Positions 23,040 through 24,981 of a DNA stretch of 24,981 nucleotides are shown here, one piece after another. How positions within the stretch are numbered: the first letter of the stretch is position 1; each line of letters opens with the position of its first letter. This DNA comes from Bacillota bacterium. GTDB lineage: Bacteria; Bacillota_G; Limnochordia; DTU010. Below the pieces are notes generated by a model. It was not told the origin of the DNA. It saw only the letters and a list, made by a program, of their open reading frames with translations, and ran no database searches. The stretch covers positions 1-24,981 of the forward strand of contig JAAZLQ010000085.1 of assembly GCA_012799255.1 (NCBI GenBank), in the 5' to 3' direction. The position numbers were made by a program, and so were the translations under genes.

Positions 23040-23840
23040 CTATTCCCTGCCACCTATTTGCTCTAGCACCCACCTAACTCCAGCCAAGATCCCATCTTCA
23101 TTATTATTTAAAGTTACATGATCCGCTTGCTCTAATAAGGCAGGATGGGCATTGCCCATGGCAACAGATATTCCAGCTAGCTTTAACATTTCCAGATCAT
23201 TCTCACCGTCGCCAAAGGCCACAGTGTCTGTAAGGCTCACACCCAATTTATTGCAAACCTCTTTTAGTGCTGTTGCTTTAGATATCGTATTAGAAACAAT
23301 CTCGCAATAGTTGGAGAGCGAAATACTCGCATTGACCAGAGGTGACTTGGCCTGTAACTCCTTTTGGTAACGGGGAACATCGGGCTCATGGCCGATTACA
23401 AGCACCTTATGAACCTTAGAATTCTTAGCAACCAGATCTAGGTCGGCTAGTTCCGGCTTAGCGTTTACAGCCTTGGCTTCGTTACGGATGTATTCGTTCA
23501 CTTCCTCAACGAACCAGCTACCTCCCGAATAGAAGTTGACACTCAATTTGTAGGATCTTGCCAAACCTAGGGCTTCCATGACCCCCTCTGATGGTATTTC
23601 CTTTTCCACTAGGATGGTGTCACCATCCATGATTAAAGCACCGTTTAAGCCAATAAAGAGTGACCCTGCTCCTAGCTCTGCCAATAAAGTTTTTAACCCA
23701 ACGGGCGGTCTGGCACTGGCCAATAATATCTGGTGGCCCTGTGCTTGCAGTAGTTTCATCGCTTCTTTAGTCGATTCTAGAATCTTAACCTCCGATGTAA
23801 GTAGCGTACCATCCACATCAAATACAAATAACTTTTTCAA
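23040..23840 (-). CDS. Cof-type HAD-superfamily phosphatase
   Basis: A cytoplasmic phosphatase of the Cof/IIB subfamily, whose members usually dephosphorylate sugar phosphates or cofactor phosphates. Motif I is FDVDGTLL (nucleophile Asp8, acid Asp10), motif II the SAR in LLASARPP, a conserved Lys lies in the KATALKE region, and motif IV is FGDGENDLEML. A cap domain sits between motifs II and III, and the 266-aa length is typical. TTG 23840 starts 7 bases after AAGGAG. A candidate promoter lies 87 bases upstream; the gene runs straight into the B12 riboswitch leader with no terminator in between. The substrate is unknown. Confidence 0.9.
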   Translation of the reverse strand: MKKLFVFDVDGTLLTSEVKILESTKEAMKLLQAQGHQILLASARPPVGLKTLLAELGAGSLFIGLNGALIMDGDTILVEKEIPSEGVMEALGLARSYKLSVNFYSGGSWFVEEVNEYIRNEAKAVNAKPELADLDLVAKNSKVHKVLVIGHEPDVPRYQKELQAKSPLVNASISLSNYCEIVSNTISKATALKEVCNKLGVSLTDTVAFGDGENDLEMLKLAGISVAMGNAHPALLEQADHVTLNNNEDGILAGVRWVLEQIGGRE

Positions 23841-23926
23841 GATTCGTCTCCTTTAGTAAGATGATCTATCCCATGTCAGGCGTCTTTATCCTAAGTTAGA
23901 CATGAGCTAGAAAAAACCTTTGTCTC

Positions 23927-23956
23927 ATTCTATCAGGAGAAGTGTGCTAAAGACAA
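23927..23956 (-). promoter_or_regulatory. Candidate sigma-A promoter for the HAD phosphatase gene
   Basis: On the minus strand TTGTCT (23956-23951) and TAGAAT (23932-23927) are separated by 18 bases, with a TG one base before the -10 (extended -10). The -35 overlaps the T run of the upstream terminator. If active it may also supply read-through transcription to the riboswitch and nrdDG. Confidence 0.45.
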
Positions 23957-23986
23957 AAAGTCTCCCCAGAGATTCTCCGGAGAGAC
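23955..23986 (-). terminator. Intrinsic terminator of the TIM-barrel isomerase gene
   Basis: A roughly 12-bp stem with two G-U pairs on the minus strand (GUCUCUCCGGAG with UCUGGGGAGAC, 23986-23960), a tight loop and five U residues at 23959-23955, 24 bases after the stop at 24011. Confidence 0.87.
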
Positions 23987-24010
23987 CAAATTCTTGACTA
24001 TTCTTTGTCT

Positions 24011-24832
24011 TCAGATACCAATCACATTATGCAAATATCTCCTAGAATCCATCGCGGCTTTATAGTTGCAGACCGGTGGATTGTCTAATTCGACACACAG
24101 TACACCGTCGTAGCCATGATTCTTAAGCACTTTATATACACCTTTAAAATCAATTACACCATAGCCCAGCGTCCTAAAGCGACGCATGGGCCATTCGGGA
24201 TGCTCCGTTTCATCTGGATCAACGTCTTTTAGATGAACGTAAACAATTCTATCGGCATACTTGGCAAAGGCCTGCACAACATCCATCCCCGCTAAATAAG
24301 CATGGGCAGTGTCTAGACAGAGACCAACCAACTCGGGATCTGTGTTGGCAAGAAATAGATCTATCTCTTCTTCTTTATAAATGGCCGTGTTAGCGTGAGG
24401 GTGGAAGCATGCCACTAATCCATTGTCGCGACACAGTTTCCCAATTCTGTTGGATAATTGAGCATAGGCAAGAATGGCCTCTTTGTCCATGGGACGATCG
24501 TTAGGAGGATCCTTCCACATGACAGCCTGTAGGTTCATGTAGGTCGCTCCGATTTTCTTCATAAAGTCAGCATATTTCACCGCGTTTTCATAATCGGCTT
24601 CTGGATCGTCGGAGTAGTGCAAATAGAGGTTTACCATTTCTAGGTTGTATTTCTGGAGTAGCGCCTTCACTTCATCCGCGTTGTTATCGAAATACTTGGT
24701 TATAAAAGCAAAGTTTTCTACTGCCTCATAACCCAAGTCTGCAACTTCCTTAAGAAATTGCTCAAACTCCCATTTATGATTATCCTCATGGTTGATCAAC
24801 CAGGTCCAGCCCGTATAAGGAATCTTCATCAT
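24011..24832 (-). CDS. Sugar phosphate isomerase/epimerase-like TIM-barrel protein
   Basis: Belongs to the AP-endonuclease-2 TIM-barrel superfamily with inosose dehydratase, hydroxypyruvate isomerase and ketose 3-epimerases. Metal-site segments are visible: CFHPHANT, GLCLDTAHAYLAG, VYVHLKDVD and the C-terminal GVLCVELDNP, together giving the His, Asp and Glu ligands of this family. At 273 aa the length fits. ATG 24832 follows GGAGG by 5 bases; the next codon is also ATG. It is a single-gene unit ended by its own terminator. The substrate cannot be named; a role in epimerising the sugar used by the kinase/aldolase operon is possible but there is no direct link. Confidence 0.85.
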   Translation of the reverse strand: MMKIPYTGWTWLINHEDNHKWEFEQFLKEVADLGYEAVENFAFITKYFDNNADEVKALLQKYNLEMVNLYLHYSDDPEADYENAVKYADFMKKIGATYMNLQAVMWKDPPNDRPMDKEAILAYAQLSNRIGKLCRDNGLVACFHPHANTAIYKEEEIDLFLANTDPELVGLCLDTAHAYLAGMDVVQAFAKYADRIVYVHLKDVDPDETEHPEWPMRRFRTLGYGVIDFKGVYKVLKNHGYDGVLCVELDNPPVCNYKAAMDSRRYLHNVIGI

Positions 24833-24872
24833 AATAACCTCCTCGTATATTAAGATTTAGGGAGATCATTTT

Positions 24873-24912
24873 AGGTTCTTTCTCACTCTTGAACCTTGAA
24901 AACTAAATAAGC
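24873..24912 (+). other. Motif resembling a Bacillota rRNA leader (boxA-like region)
   Basis: The plus strand carries GGTTCTTTCTC then CCTTGAAAACTAAATAAGC (24894-24912). From memory, TTCTTTGAAAACTAAACAA-like sequence occurs in the leader before 16S rRNA, and TTGAAAACTGAATA in the 16S-23S spacer, of Bacillota. No rRNA start is reached before the window ends. The region also holds the 5' flank of the minus-strand isomerase gene. Confidence 0.35.
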
Positions 24913-24981
24913 AAATTTAGACTTGGATCCTGACGTATATCCCTGGATAATAGAATCATGGAAAAGGATCTATCTGGGAAA

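Overview
The window looks like chromosome of an anaerobic, moderately low-GC member of the Bacillota. Strong AGGAGG-type ribosome binding sites precede most genes, many genes start with TTG or GTG, and intrinsic terminators are abundant. Ribonucleotide reduction is by the oxygen-sensitive class III enzyme. All three sugar-type binding proteins have ordinary cleavable signal peptides with no lipobox, which hints at a diderm (outer-membrane) Bacillota lineage. That placement is inference.

Layout. (1) Positions 1-2878, plus strand: the C-terminal end of a TetR-type regulator, overlapping a two-gene ABC exporter (ATPase and large permease), ending in a strong terminator. (2) Positions 11216-2932, minus strand: an eight-gene sugar operon in transcription order SorC-type regulator, class II aldolase, FGGY kinase, binding protein, two permeases, second class II aldolase, PfkB kinase. 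This reads as import of a sugar, two phosphorylations and aldol cleavage to trioses, controlled by a regulator that senses a phosphorylated sugar. (3) Positions 14543-11410, minus: a ugpB-ugpA-ugpE-like importer. (4) Positions 15658-14753, minus: a membrane-anchored coiled-coil protein with four 44-residue repeats and a C-terminal LysM domain, flanked by terminators. (5) Positions 18942-15805, minus: a second, diverged ugpBAE-like cassette. (6) Positions 19128-20189, plus: a 36-codon hydrophobic peptide ORF, a structured spacer and an orphan lipoprotein. (7) Positions 23012-20258, minus: a cobalamin riboswitch with terminator, then nrdD and nrdG. (8) Positions 24832-23040, minus: a TIM-barrel sugar isomerase/epimerase and a Cof-type HAD phosphatase, separated by a terminator. 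The right edge carries a plus-strand motif resembling Bacillota rRNA leaders.

None of the three importers encodes an ATPase, so all probably borrow a shared MsmX/UgpC-type ATPase encoded elsewhere. Each importer has a different hairpin at the same place, between the binding-protein and first permease genes, probably raising binding-protein expression over permease. The most notable items are the B12 riboswitch on a B12-independent ribonucleotide reductase, the repeat-containing LysM protein, the recurring hairpins, and the two-kinase, two-aldolase operon.

No CRISPR array, insertion sequence, prophage gene or tRNA was seen. The only non-coding stretch of about 300 bases (22738-23039) is filled by the riboswitch.
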